Positions 1 to 6,717 of a DNA stretch of 11,221 bases are shown piece by piece (the stretch's first letter is position 1; every line of letters starts with the position of its first letter). This DNA comes from Bacillota bacterium (GTDB lineage: Bacteria; Bacillota; Clostridia; Christensenellales; SZUA-584), in NCBI GenBank assembly GCA_023399095.1, contig JAEWQS010000171.1, forward strand, positions 1 through 11,221, written 5' to 3'. The notes beneath the pieces are model-generated. The model saw only the letters and a program-made list of their open reading frames with translations. It had not been told where the DNA came from and made no database searches. The position numbers and the translations under genes were made by a program.

Positions 1-454
1 CGGCGCTCAGCCTTGCGCTGTGCTGTATGCGGTTAATGCTTTCGGTCAGTTGCTGCGCATCGCTCTGAAAGGGCCGGTTTGTGTTGATCGCAAACAGCAC
101 CTCAACTTGATCTCTGTTTTTGTCAAACTGCGCTTTTAAGCTGCCAAGCGCTGTCGCGCCCACGGGGTCTCCGCCGCAGTCGAGCACGGCATAGCCGCCT
201 TGGAATGCCGTATAAATGTCGGGCGGGAGTGAGGGCAGATCTACCCCGGTGTTTGCGTACACGGGCGAAATGACGCGGATGCCCTTTTCTTTAAGCATAG
301 CGGTATGCTCCGAGGAACGAAAATATGGGTTCACGATGTCAAGGTCGATAAGCGACACATCCGAATACTCCTTCGCGAGCTTCAGTGCCAGGTTCAAAGA
401 CAGCTCCGTCTTGCCGCTGCCGTAATTTCCGAATAAAACGGTGATTTTTTTCAT
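1..454 (-). CDS. P-loop ATPase, ParA/MinD-like (C-terminus outside window)
   Basis: This is the N-terminal 151 codons of a cytosolic nucleotide-binding protein; the gene runs off the left edge. It begins MKKITVLFGNYGSGKTEL, with a Walker A motif at residues 9-16 (GNYGSGKT), a DLDIVNPYFR segment near residue 40 typical of the deviant-Walker CobQ/MinD/ParA fold, and a Walker B-like strand ending in LDCGGDP near residue 94. The ATG at 452-454 is preceded at five bases by AAGGAG (460-465), which overlaps the stop codon of the upstream FAD dehydrogenase, so the two are probably co-transcribed and translationally coupled. From memory, similar proteins in Clostridia sit beside 2-oxoacid:ferredoxin oxidoreductase genes; nothing in this window tests that. 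The substrate is unknown. ATP binding is well supported; any specific role is not. Confidence 0.85.
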   Translation of the reverse strand, partial: MKKITVLFGNYGSGKTELSLNLALKLAKEYSDVSLIDLDIVNPYFRSSEHTAMLKEKGIRVISPVYANTGVDLPSLPPDIYTAFQGGYAVLDCGGDPVGATALGSLKAQFDKNRDQVEVLFAINTNRPFQSDAQQLTESINRIQHSARLSA

Positions 455-464
455 ATTAGCTCCT

Positions 465-2057
465 TCATGTTTGCGGCCGGGCGTATAGGCTCATCACGGC
501 CTGCGCGCATTTGATGCCGTCTACCGCGGCGGACACGATGCCGCCCGCATATCCTGCGCCTTCTCCGGCGGGGAACAGGCCGCCTATGCTTTCCGCTTGG
601 AAATCGGCGCCGCGAGGCAGACGAACAGGCGCTGATGTGCGCGTTTCCACGCCTGTGAGCACCGCGTCCGGCATCGCAAAGCCCTTGAGCCTTCGGTCAA
701 AATCGCTTAAGCCTGCTTTGAGCGCATCTGTGATAAAGCTCGGCAGACAATTGTGCAGATCGGCGGGAACCGCGTACGGACGGTAGGATGGCTTCACACC
801 GCCAAACTGCCTTGTGGCTTTGCCGTCAAAAAAGTCACGCAGCGTTTGCGCAGGTGCGCCTTGTCCGTCAGTAAGCGCGTAAGCCGCACGCTCCAGCCTC
901 TGCTGAAACGCAACGCCGCCCAAGGGGCCGCTTTCAAAATCGGCCGGGGATACACCGACCACCACGGCACTGTTGGAATTGATCGCATCGCGTGCGTAAT
1001 AGCTCATGCCGTTAACCACCACACCGCCTTGCTCGGTCGCCGAACAGATGACTTCACCGCCCGGGCACATGCAAAATGTATACACACCGCGTCCGCCGGA
1101 TTTGGATGCGAGATGATATTCCGCCGCGCCCAGCATCGGATGGCCGCAGGCCGCGCCATATTGCGCCCGGTCAATGAATTCGCGCGGGTGCTCAATGCGC
1201 ACGCCGATAGCGAACGGTTTGGGAGTGATCAGCACACCCTTTTGTAGCAGCATCTGATAGGTATCGCGGGCGCTGTGGCCGAAGCATAAGGACACTGCGC
1301 GTGTATCGACCGTATGCTTGATGCCATTCTTGATATAATCAATGCTTCGAATTTGATTGCCTTCCACGAAGATATCCGACAGGCGGCTCTCAAAGCTGAC
1401 TTCACCGCCAAGACTGATGATTTTTTTCAGCATACCCGATACCGCCGTGCGGATATGCTCGGTGCCGGTGTGCGGCTTGGCATCGGTGAGTATTTCATTC
1501 GGCGCGCCGCAATCGACCAGCGTTTGCAGCACGTATTCGCTGCGAGGGTCTTTGATGCGCGTGGTGAGCTTGCCGTCCGAAAACGCGCCCGCGCCACCCG
1601 CACCAAAACAGACGTTGCTTTCGGGATCGAGTTCGCCTTTTTCTCGCAGCCGCTCCACATCGTTGGAACGCGCCGCAATATCGCGCCCGCGCTCAATCAG
1701 CAGCGGTGAGTAGCCGTGTTTGGCCATTTCCAGCGCCGCGAACAACCCGCAAGGCCCCGCGCCCACCACGACAGGGCGGCCTATGGGCTTTTCGCCATAG
1801 GTGATGTCCGGCTCATGGTAAGCCTGAACGCAGCCATGCACGCTTTCGAGCGCTTTCTGGCGCGCGCTGTCATGCAGGTCGATAAGCACCGTAAGCACAA
1901 GGCGCAGCTGACTGCGCCTTGCGTCAATTGACTGCTTCTTGACTCTGAGGTTTGCGATTTCCGACACCGGCACGGAGAGCACCGATGCCGCGGCTTGTAT
2001 GATCTCAGCGTCGCCGCTGTCAAGAGGCAGGCTGAAGCCGGAGAGTAAGATCGCCAT
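465..2057 (-). CDS. FAD-dependent dehydrogenase, COG2509 family
   Basis: This 530-residue protein is a predicted cytosolic flavoprotein oxidoreductase of the uncharacterised COG2509 group. The first 95 residues form the N-terminal domain usual for this group. A dinucleotide-binding motif follows at residues 99-104 (GAGPCG), with the acidic end of the second strand in LLIERG near 119-124. A glycine-rich FGAGGAGAFSDGKL segment lies near 151-164. The C-terminal FAD-contact motif is FPAGEGAGYAGGI. Length and motif order match full-length family members, and no breaks are seen. ATG at 2055-2057 has AAAGGA six bases upstream (2064-2069). The substrate is unknown. It lies directly after the cdaR terminator and overlaps the ribosome binding site of the downstream ATPase gene, so those two probably form one unit apart from cdaAR. 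Confidence 0.9.
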   Translation of the reverse strand: MAILLSGFSLPLDSGDAEIIQAAASVLSVPVSEIANLRVKKQSIDARRSQLRLVLTVLIDLHDSARQKALESVHGCVQAYHEPDITYGEKPIGRPVVVGAGPCGLFAALEMAKHGYSPLLIERGRDIAARSNDVERLREKGELDPESNVCFGAGGAGAFSDGKLTTRIKDPRSEYVLQTLVDCGAPNEILTDAKPHTGTEHIRTAVSGMLKKIISLGGEVSFESRLSDIFVEGNQIRSIDYIKNGIKHTVDTRAVSLCFGHSARDTYQMLLQKGVLITPKPFAIGVRIEHPREFIDRAQYGAACGHPMLGAAEYHLASKSGGRGVYTFCMCPGGEVICSATEQGGVVVNGMSYYARDAINSNSAVVVGVSPADFESGPLGGVAFQQRLERAAYALTDGQGAPAQTLRDFFDGKATRQFGGVKPSYRPYAVPADLHNCLPSFITDALKAGLSDFDRRLKGFAMPDAVLTGVETRTSAPVRLPRGADFQAESIGGLFPAGEGAGYAGGIVSAAVDGIKCAQAVMSLYARPQT

Positions 2058-2075
2058 TTTCTATCCTTTCGGTGT

Positions 2076-2102
2076 AAAAAGGGGACGGTGCAAAGCCGCC
2101 CC
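2076..2102 (-). terminator. Rho-independent terminator after cdaR
   Basis: Read on the minus strand, GGGGCGG pairs with CCGTCCCC around a seven-base loop with one bulged base, and the hairpin is followed directly by five T. It lies 27 bases past the cdaR stop codon and 19 bases before the start of the FAD dehydrogenase. It should end most cdaA-cdaR transcripts, although read-through or attenuation into the downstream genes is possible. Confidence 0.7.
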
Positions 2103-2108
2103 CTCACT

Positions 2109-2114
2109 ATTATA
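2109..2114 (-). promoter_or_regulatory. Possible -10 element for the FAD dehydrogenase-ATPase unit
   Basis: A perfect TATAAT on the minus strand lies between the cdaR stop and the terminator hairpin. No convincing -35 is present at 16-18 bases (the best is TATACT or GATATA), and there is no TG extension. If used, transcription would begin around 2102, placing the terminator hairpin at the extreme 5' end of the new transcript. The support is a single hexamer. Confidence 0.35.
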
Positions 2115-2128
2115 TCGCAAAAGAAGGA

Positions 2129-3385
2129 TTAGTATATCGTTACCGTCACCGTGCTTTCGCTGGAGGTGAAGCTTTCCTCCGAGAGGCCTTCGGGAATTTC
2201 AAACACCACCTCAAGGCTGTGAGTGCCCGCTTCGAGCCCTTCCAGATCCACATACGGTACGATATCCGATCTGCTCAGCTTAGAGACCTTGGATATGCCC
2301 GCCAGAACCGTGACATCCACCTTGGGCTGGCTGAACTGGACGCGCAGACCGTTTTCAAGATTTTTCTCCTCCAAGTTGATGCTGCTGTACGTCTTGCTCG
2401 TCATGATTTCGCGGATCGTGATGTATACCTGAGCCTTTTCTGCGGTCAGCACAGTCACGCCTTCTTTCTCCGGCGCATAATCCAGTGCCACGGATTCGCT
2501 TGCGCTTTTGCCGCTTATACTGTATGGCACAAGACTGATCTTGTCGATTCCGGCCAGCGCGGACGCACTTCCCGTGATCTGCACCGTTTCCGGCACGCAC
2601 GTGATGTCTGCGACCTCGTAACCGATTGCCACTTCATCTTGTCCCGTAATTGAACCTACCGCATCAATGGGTACCGTCTTCATGTGCTGCACATCCAGAG
2701 TGACGATGACGGACGGCAGATCATCAAATAGGTTCTTGTCGATAATGTTGCCGTCATAGTCTAAGAGATCAATCTCCATATTTCTGCTGTAGCCTTCCGT
2801 CAGTCCTGTCAGATCCACGTTGCAAATGGCGCTGGCTATCTTCGCTACATCTGTTTGCGCGCCCTTAATCTCCACTGTGGTGGGCGCAAGAACAGGCTCG
2901 CTTGCGTAATAGCCATCTGGGACGCTGCCTATTGTGTTGACAGCGACGGGAACCGGTTTAGACTTATATTTATCCACGTGCAATATGCGCGAGGATGGGC
3001 TGATTTCCAGCACCTCTCCGCTGAAATTCTTAGGCTTAGCGACAATTTTAAGCGGATATTCTCCGGATTCAGAGACCGTAGATAGATCAATATATGCGTC
3101 GATGTTTTCTTCCCTTAAATATTCCAGCTCGCTTTGCTTAACTCTCACCTTCACATTCACGTAGCCGAGCTCTTCGGACAAGCTTTTGGATATCTCGAGT
3201 TTCTTGCCGGTGAGCTGATCATACTTTTCATATCGCACAGGGACATCCGGGATAACACGTGTGCGGTATGGATTTTCGACAGCCAGCACATAGCTCCACA
3301 ATATCACGGCGAAAAGCAGAGCCATGATTTTGAGGACGAGATTGCTTTTAAGCACATTCCATATCGTTTTAAGCACGGTCTTCAT
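2129..3385 (-). CDS. cdaR: CdaR, YbbR-domain regulator of diadenylate cyclase
   Basis: This is a 418-residue membrane-anchored protein: one N-terminal membrane helix at about residues 14-34 (LVLKIMALLFAVILWSYVL), then an extracytoplasmic part made of about four YbbR-type beta repeats with recurring 'VxVxxxGS/P' and 'VDLxGL' phrases (for example VDLTGLTEGYS and VDLEGLEAGTHS). In Bacillota, CdaR binds CdaA at the membrane and modulates cyclic di-AMP synthesis. The upstream GTG at 3394 is a possible start, but it lies almost on top of the AAGGGA ribosome binding site; the ATG at 3383-3385, about ten bases after that site, is preferred. The gene overlaps the 3' end of cdaA by 17 bases, indicating coupling. 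The usual next gene in many Bacillota, glmM, does not follow; a terminator does. Confidence 0.9.
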   Translation of the reverse strand: MKTVLKTIWNVLKSNLVLKIMALLFAVILWSYVLAVENPYRTRVIPDVPVRYEKYDQLTGKKLEISKSLSEELGYVNVKVRVKQSELEYLREENIDAYIDLSTVSESGEYPLKIVAKPKNFSGEVLEISPSSRILHVDKYKSKPVPVAVNTIGSVPDGYYASEPVLAPTTVEIKGAQTDVAKIASAICNVDLTGLTEGYSRNMEIDLLDYDGNIIDKNLFDDLPSVIVTLDVQHMKTVPIDAVGSITGQDEVAIGYEVADITCVPETVQITGSASALAGIDKISLVPYSISGKSASESVALDYAPEKEGVTVLTAEKAQVYITIREIMTSKTYSSINLEEKNLENGLRVQFSQPKVDVTVLAGISKVSKLSRSDIVPYVDLEGLEAGTHSLEVVFEIPEGLSEESFTSSESTVTVTIY

Positions 3386-4217
3386 GGTTATCACGTCCCT
3401 TTTTTATGATCCGAAGACCTCTGAATTTTTGCGGCTGCTTATGAATCATATACATATCTTCAAGAAGATCGCGGATGGCTTTGGAGTCAAGATAGCGAAT
3501 CAGCGTGCCATCCTGCGCCACCGAGATCACGCCTGTTTCTTCCGAGACGACGAGCGTGACACTGTCTGATACCTCCGAAACGCCCAGTGCCGCCCGGTGC
3601 CGCGTTCCCAGCTCCTGACCGATCTGTTTGTTGTCGCTTAACGGCAGGAAGCAACCTGCGGCTTCTATCACATCTTCGCGGATAATCACCGCGCCGTCGT
3701 GAAGCGGCGAATTCGTGAAGAACAGGTTTTCCAGCAGTTCCGTGGATATCACAGCACTGATGCGCGTGCCGCTCTCAATCACGTCTTTAAGGCCTGTTTT
3801 GCGCTCAAAAACGATAAGTGCACCCACGCGTTTTTTCGAGAGGTTTAAAACCGCTTTGAGTATATTCTCTACGTTTTCCTGTGCGTTGCCCGACTGCGAA
3901 GGCGACAGATCGATATGTCCGCGGCCAATGCGTGCAAGCGCGCGGCGAATTTCAGGATGGAATATGATCACAATGACGATGGCACCCGCGTTTAACACAT
4001 AATTAAGCAGCCATGTGGATCCTGATAGATTCAGAAAATCTGTAACCCATGTGGCGAGCAGAATAATGCCAAGTCCTTTTAGCACCTGCATGGCGCGTGT
4101 TTTGGAAGTCAGTTTTAAAAGCCAATAAATCACAACAGCCAAAAGAACGATATCGATGAGATCACGGATTTCGAAATCAGGTATGCTGTTGATAATGGCA
4201 TTAATGATTGATTCCAA
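3369..4217 (-). CDS. cdaA: Diadenylate cyclase CdaA
   Basis: This membrane enzyme condenses two ATP into the second messenger cyclic di-AMP, which controls potassium and osmolyte transport and affects the cell wall in Bacillota. The 282-residue protein has three N-terminal membrane helices (about residues 21-37, 46-62 and 72-86) followed by the DAC catalytic domain. Both catalytic signatures are intact: DGA at 174-176 within SPLHDGAVII, and RHR at 206-208 within GTRHRAALGVSE. The length is close to that of Bacillus CdaA. The start is a TTG at 4215-4217, supported by AAAGGTG (4226-4232) eight bases upstream; no ATG has comparable support. It is followed by overlapping cdaR, its membrane partner. 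Function is assigned with high confidence from the motifs plus gene order. Confidence 0.95.
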   Translation of the reverse strand: MESIINAIINSIPDFEIRDLIDIVLLAVVIYWLLKLTSKTRAMQVLKGLGIILLATWVTDFLNLSGSTWLLNYVLNAGAIVIVIIFHPEIRRALARIGRGHIDLSPSQSGNAQENVENILKAVLNLSKKRVGALIVFERKTGLKDVIESGTRISAVISTELLENLFFTNSPLHDGAVIIREDVIEAAGCFLPLSDNKQIGQELGTRHRAALGVSEVSDSVTLVVSEETGVISVAQDGTLIRYLDSKAIRDLLEDMYMIHKQPQKFRGLRIIKKGRDNHEDRA

Positions 4218-4292
4218 TACAAAGACACCTTTCAGATATATTCCACCACGAATAATAAAAGTATGTATAAATATGATATCACCATTTATTAT

Positions 4293-4298
4293 ATTATA
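4293..4298 (-). promoter_or_regulatory. Possible -10 element for cdaA
   Basis: TATAAT on the minus strand lies in a very AT-rich stretch about 75 bases before the cdaA TTG. The hexamer at the proper -35 distance (TATGTT) is a poor match, and several other TATAAT-like strings occur nearby, so this is only one candidate. Confidence 0.3.
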
Positions 4299-4408
4299 AA
4301 CGATTATTATTAAAAAACATACCGCAATATCAGAAATCTAAAAAAATTTACGTTTTCTGGTTGTTCATTTTGGGCAAGGTGTCGCTTGTTCAAGAAGACG
4401 CTTATGGC

Positions 4409-4437
4409 TTGAGATGCGCTTGCGATTGAGGTATAAT
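4409..4437 (+). promoter_or_regulatory. Sigma-A-type promoter of the uracil-DNA glycosylase pair
   Basis: TTGAGA (4409-4414) and a perfect TATAAT (4432-4437) are separated by exactly 17 bases, a near-consensus housekeeping promoter. The expected transcription start, seven bases past the -10, is the A of the ATG at 4444. This rules out the upstream in-frame ATG at 4414, which lies in the -35/spacer, and predicts a transcript with little or no leader. Confidence 0.75.
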
Positions 4438-4443
4438 CAGTGC

Positions 4444-5013
4444 ATGTACACAAGCTTCTCACAATTAAAAGAAGATGTGACGCACTGCCAAAGGTGCGGC
4501 CTTGGCGCCTCGCGTAAAAGTACGGTGTTCGGGGAGGGCAATGTTCACGCGCGCATTATGTTCATCGGTGAAGGGCCGGGGCGTGACGAGGACGAACTGG
4601 GGCGCCCGTTTGTGGGCCGCGCGGGCCAGCTGCTGGATAAAATGCTGGCGAGCATCGGACTCACGCGCAACGATGTGTACATTGCCAATGTGCTAAAGTG
4701 CCGTCCGCCGGGCAACCGCGACCCAGAGCCCGATGAAGCAGCCGCGTGTATCGGCTATTTGAGGGCACAGGTGGCGCTGATTAAGCCGAAGATCATCGTG
4801 TGCCTTGGGCGCATATCCGCCAAGCATATACTTGGGCAGGATATACGGATTACGCGAGACCGTGGTGTGTGGCATGAGGTGAAGGGCTTTTCCATCATGC
4901 CGACTTACCATCCGGCGGCGCTGCTGAGAAATGAACCGCTAAAAAAAGATGCCTATAAGGATCTTTTGGCGATAAGGGCCAAATATAACGAGATAGTTGA
5001 GGGGCAAAAATGA
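4444..5013 (+). CDS. Family 4 uracil-DNA glycosylase with 4Fe-4S cluster
   Basis: This 189-residue base-excision repair enzyme removes uracil from DNA. It has motif A at 42-65 (GEGPGRDEDELGRPFVG and onward), the DNA-contact loop KCRPPGNRDPEPDE (85-98), and motif B YHPAALL near 155-161. Cysteines at 15, 18, 86 and 102 match the spacing of the four ligands of the iron-sulfur cluster in thermophile-type family 4 enzymes. An in-frame ATG at 4414 would add ten residues, but it falls inside the promoter; 4444 gives a normal family N-terminus (MYTSFSQLKEDV, then CQRC). No ribosome binding site can be transcribed upstream of 4444 if the promoter is used as predicted. The stop overlaps the start of the second glycosylase by four bases. 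Confidence 0.93.
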   Translation: MYTSFSQLKEDVTHCQRCGLGASRKSTVFGEGNVHARIMFIGEGPGRDEDELGRPFVGRAGQLLDKMLASIGLTRNDVYIANVLKCRPPGNRDPEPDEAAACIGYLRAQVALIKPKIIVCLGRISAKHILGQDIRITRDRGVWHEVKGFSIMPTYHPAALLRNEPLKKDAYKDLLAIRAKYNEIVEGQK

Positions 5014-5621
5014 AGCTTGAAAATATCAACGCTGATATTTTGGCAGCCGCACGCGCCTTCGGCAAAACTGAAAGCGACATGGTTTACGGCGAAGGCAATG
5101 AAAATGCCGCTGTGATGCTGGTGGGTGAAGCGCCGGGCGCCGAGGAGACGCGGCTTTTACGCCCTTTTGTGGGCAAAGCGGGCAAAAACTTGGATGAGTT
5201 TCTTTTTGTGCTGGCATTGAGCAGAAACGATATCTATATCACAAACGTGGTGAAATTCAGACCGTATAAGATAAGCGATAAGGGCACGCTGTCTAACCGT
5301 CCACCCGAAAAGGAAGAGCTTTCTGTCATGCTGCCGCATTTGCAGCGCGAAATTGAGGCGGTGGCCCCGCGCGTGGTGGTGACGCTTGGCAATGTGCCGC
5401 TAAAAGCGCTCCATGGTTCCGATACCACAATCGGCGCTTGCCATGCAGCGCCCACAGCCGCGCACGCGCTTTCGCATAAGTTTCTTCTGTTTCCTCTTTA
5501 CCATCCGGCAAGCATTATATATAACAGGGCGTTGAAAAGCGTTTACGACGAAGATTTAAAAAAACTCAGAGCATTTTTGAACGCTATCGGCCTGACGCCC
5601 AACAAAAAACTTGTCCTATAA
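5010..5621 (+). CDS. Uracil-DNA glycosylase superfamily paralogue lacking cluster cysteines
   Basis: This 203-residue member of the family 4-like glycosylase superfamily is translated from an ATG that overlaps the stop of the first glycosylase (ATGA), with GAGGGG just upstream. Motif A (GEAPGAEETRLLRPFVGKAG, 39-58), the ITNVVKFRP segment (77-84) and motif B (YHPASI, 164-169) are all present, so the glycosylase active site looks complete. Unlike its neighbour, it lacks the iron-sulfur ligands: there is no CxxC near the N-terminus, Phe83 stands where Cys86 would be, and Met107 aligns with Cys102. The only cysteine is Cys144. The loop after KFRP is also about six residues longer. It may be an active cluster-free enzyme with altered specificity or a DNA-binding partner of the first enzyme. 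Membership of the superfamily is secure; activity is inferred. Confidence 0.88.
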   Translation: MKLENINADILAAARAFGKTESDMVYGEGNENAAVMLVGEAPGAEETRLLRPFVGKAGKNLDEFLFVLALSRNDIYITNVVKFRPYKISDKGTLSNRPPEKEELSVMLPHLQREIEAVAPRVVVTLGNVPLKALHGSDTTIGACHAAPTAAHALSHKFLLFPLYHPASIIYNRALKSVYDEDLKKLRAFLNAIGLTPNKKLVL

Positions 5622-5688
5622 ATATTACAAAAATATTAAATTAGTCATAAAAGCGTAACATATCGATTGTGCGCTGTCTATCTTCATC

Positions 5689-5726
5689 ATGCTCGGTTTT
5701 TTTGGCCTAAGCATCGTTTGTTTTTT
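5689..5726 (+). terminator. Possible weak terminator of the glycosylase operon
   Basis: ATGCT (5689-5693) can pair with AGCAT (5710-5714), with an inner GG/CC pair after a small internal loop, and is followed by a T-rich stretch at 5717-5726. The stem is weak, so this is tentative. If it does not work, the glycosylase transcript could run on to the strong terminator at 5914. Confidence 0.3.
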
Positions 5727-5752
5727 GATCCTTTTTTTGATATGAATATAAA
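5725..5752 (+). promoter_or_regulatory. Possible promoter upstream of the structured intergenic region
   Basis: TTGATC (5725-5730) and TATAAA (5747-5752) are separated by 16 bases. An overlapping alternative is TTGTTT (5718-5723), 17 bases, TATGAA (5741-5746). Either would start a transcript at about 5753-5760 that runs into the GC-rich hairpin region and ends at the strong terminator at 5914. Confidence 0.45.
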
Positions 5753-5758
5753 GAAGAG

Positions 5759-5914
5759 CGGTGGGCTGGCATGATAAGCGGCATGGTGGTGCAGACGGTT
5801 TGCGCGTATCCGGCGTGTGGGCAGCACGCATGCAATAGCAGTAATACTTACCTCCTAACGCACCCCATCCAATGGGGAACTCGAAGCGGCGCTGATTGCG
5901 CCGTTATTTTTTTT
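5759..5914 (+). ncRNA. Candidate structured small RNA of about 155 nt, class unknown
   Basis: No convincing open reading frame lies here, but the stretch is GC-rich against AT-rich flanks and full of local inverted repeats. GCAGA pairs with TTTGC (5791-5803, one G-T). GCGTG pairs with CACGC (5813-5829). CCCCAT pairs with ATGGGG around a three-base loop (5863-5877). The terminator stem comes last. A plausible promoter lies immediately upstream and an independent promoter for the next gene lies downstream, so the segment could be its own transcription unit. I checked by eye for SRP, tmRNA, T-box and common riboswitch signatures and recognised none; a 6S-type RNA cannot be excluded. It might instead be the 3' untranslated end of the glycosylase operon. 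Confidence 0.4.
5884..5914 (+). terminator. Strong rho-independent terminator
   Basis: CGGCGC (5887-5892) and GCGCCG (5898-5903) form a perfect stem around TGATT, extendable by a G-T and an A-T pair, followed by TTATTTTTTTT. It closes the candidate small RNA and/or the glycosylase operon. The following gene has its own promoter about 90 bases further on. Confidence 0.85.
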
Positions 5915-5996
5915 GGAGCACTGATTCATGTAGACGGTGGAACCGGCAGAGCATAAAGCGGGGATAACGCAATTATCTAATTCTCATCAGAATATG

Positions 5997-6005
5997 TGAT
6001 ATAAT
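5997..6005 (+). promoter_or_regulatory. Extended -10 promoter of the membrane protein gene
   Basis: TGA followed directly by TATAAT (6000-6005) forms an extended -10 element; the -35 region is poor, as is usual for that class. Transcription would start near 6012, giving a leader of about 20 bases that contains the GGGAG ribosome binding site ahead of the ATG at 6033. Confidence 0.55.
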
Positions 6006-6032
6006 AGAAAAAATTCAATTTGGGAGCAGGAA

Positions 6033-6644
6033 ATGGAAGCGCAAGCTTTTTGGAAAGTCATAGGCATGTACAATCAATCAACATGGCTGATACAAATTAT
6101 CATACTCGCTTTATTGATAACCAGCTTGATTTTTGCTTATGCGAAAAAGATAGAGTGGGCACCCAAAATAGCTTTGGGCATTGCCAATATGTTCATTGGA
6201 ATTGGTTTTTTCCTATATCACGGAACAGAGCCTATACAAAAGTATTTTGCGCTCCCACTTTATGCAGCCATCGGCTTACTCTTCTTTTGGGAAGGTTTGA
6301 AGTGGAGAAAGAGCTCGCTGTATCGCTTTGAAAAGATCCAATGGATTCTTCTTGGTTTGGTTATCGTCTATCCGTTGGTTTCACTTGTATTGGGACACAC
6401 CTATCCCCAGCTTGTTGTCTATATCATGCCATGTCCTGTGATAAGCTTAAGCATTGTGATATATAGCCGCTATGAGCACAAAAATAAGCTTTTGCTCTTG
6501 CTGATGACAATATGGGGGCTAACCGGTATAAAAGCGTTTCTTTTTAATGCGTTAGAAGATACGATTCTATTGATTTGCGGTATTTATTGTTTAAGCATTT
6601 TGATTAAAGAGATAAGGTCAGGCATTATGAACAAACGAGACTGA
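6033..6644 (+). CDS. Multi-pass membrane protein, DUF6064-like
   Basis: This 203-residue protein is almost entirely hydrophobic helices joined by short charged loops, with about six membrane segments at residues 18-36, 43-61, 72-87, 104-122, 126-143 and 152-193 (the last stretch may be two). The N-terminus (FWKVIGMYNQSTWLIQ) and a central FFWEGLKW segment resemble proteins annotated DUF6064, whose function is unknown; this match is from memory. The ATG at 6033 follows GGGAG at six bases. The gene is more AT-rich than the flanking housekeeping genes and points toward the AraC-type regulator, sharing the inter-gene terminator. That suggests an accessory pair, but no functional link is shown. 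No enzymatic motif is visible. Confidence 0.75.
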   Translation: MEAQAFWKVIGMYNQSTWLIQIIILALLITSLIFAYAKKIEWAPKIALGIANMFIGIGFFLYHGTEPIQKYFALPLYAAIGLLFFWEGLKWRKSSLYRFEKIQWILLGLVIVYPLVSLVLGHTYPQLVVYIMPCPVISLSIVIYSRYEHKNKLLLLLMTIWGLTGIKAFLFNALEDTILLICGIYCLSILIKEIRSGIMNKRD

Positions 6645-6659
6645 CTATCTTATGAAAGC

Positions 6660-6690
6660 AAAAAGCCTTCGGCGGATGCCGAAGGCTTTC
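6660..6690. terminator. Terminator between the convergent membrane protein and AraC genes
   Basis: A ten-base perfect stem (AGCCTTCGGC, loop GGAT, GCCGAAGGCT), extendable by two A-T pairs, is flanked by A5 on the left and T3 on the right. On the minus strand it ends in TTTTT and is a good terminator for the AraC gene and the transketolase remnant; on the plus strand the T-tract is short, so it may end the membrane protein gene less efficiently. It is a near copy of the transketolase terminator at 7831-7861. Confidence 0.85.
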
Positions 6691-6717
6691 GTGTCTCTAT
6701 CGTATTATTTGCCCAGC
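6661..6717. repeat. Direct repeat copy A (transketolase terminator and stop region)
   Basis: Aligned without gaps to 7833-7889, 51 of 57 bases match. It covers the terminator hairpin, the 17-base spacer, the TAA and the codons for the final LGK. Further into the coding part (6718-6749 against 7890-7921) only about 18 of 32 bases match. Outward, both copies also share CTGACT about 20 bases beyond the hairpin. Confidence 0.9.

Noticed and set aside
753..1247. Plus-strand 164-residue reading frame opposite the FAD dehydrogenase.
   Set aside because: It is a shadow of a clear minus-strand flavoprotein gene with full-length family motifs; it has no ribosome binding site and is not protein-like.
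4414..4443. Alternative upstream ATG adding MRLRLRYNQC to the first glycosylase.
   Set aside because: The codon starts inside the -35/spacer of a near-consensus promoter, and the family N-terminus begins at 4444.
5625..5831. Minus-strand 68-residue reading frame in the intergenic region.
   Set aside because: It has no convincing ribosome binding site, its composition is odd (Arg/Pro/Ser then poly-Lys), and it lies across the candidate RNA and its promoter; it resembles no protein I recognise.
5934..5952. GGTGGAACCG string resembling the T-box core.
   Set aside because: A T-box leader should have the core just before a terminator and an aminoacyl-tRNA synthetase, transporter or biosynthesis gene. 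Here the strong terminator lies before the string, no terminator follows, and the downstream gene is a membrane protein. The match is likely chance.
5771..5956. Plus-strand 61-residue reading frame across the candidate RNA.
   Set aside because: It runs straight through the rho-independent terminator at 5884-5914, lacks a ribosome binding site and has no recognisable features.
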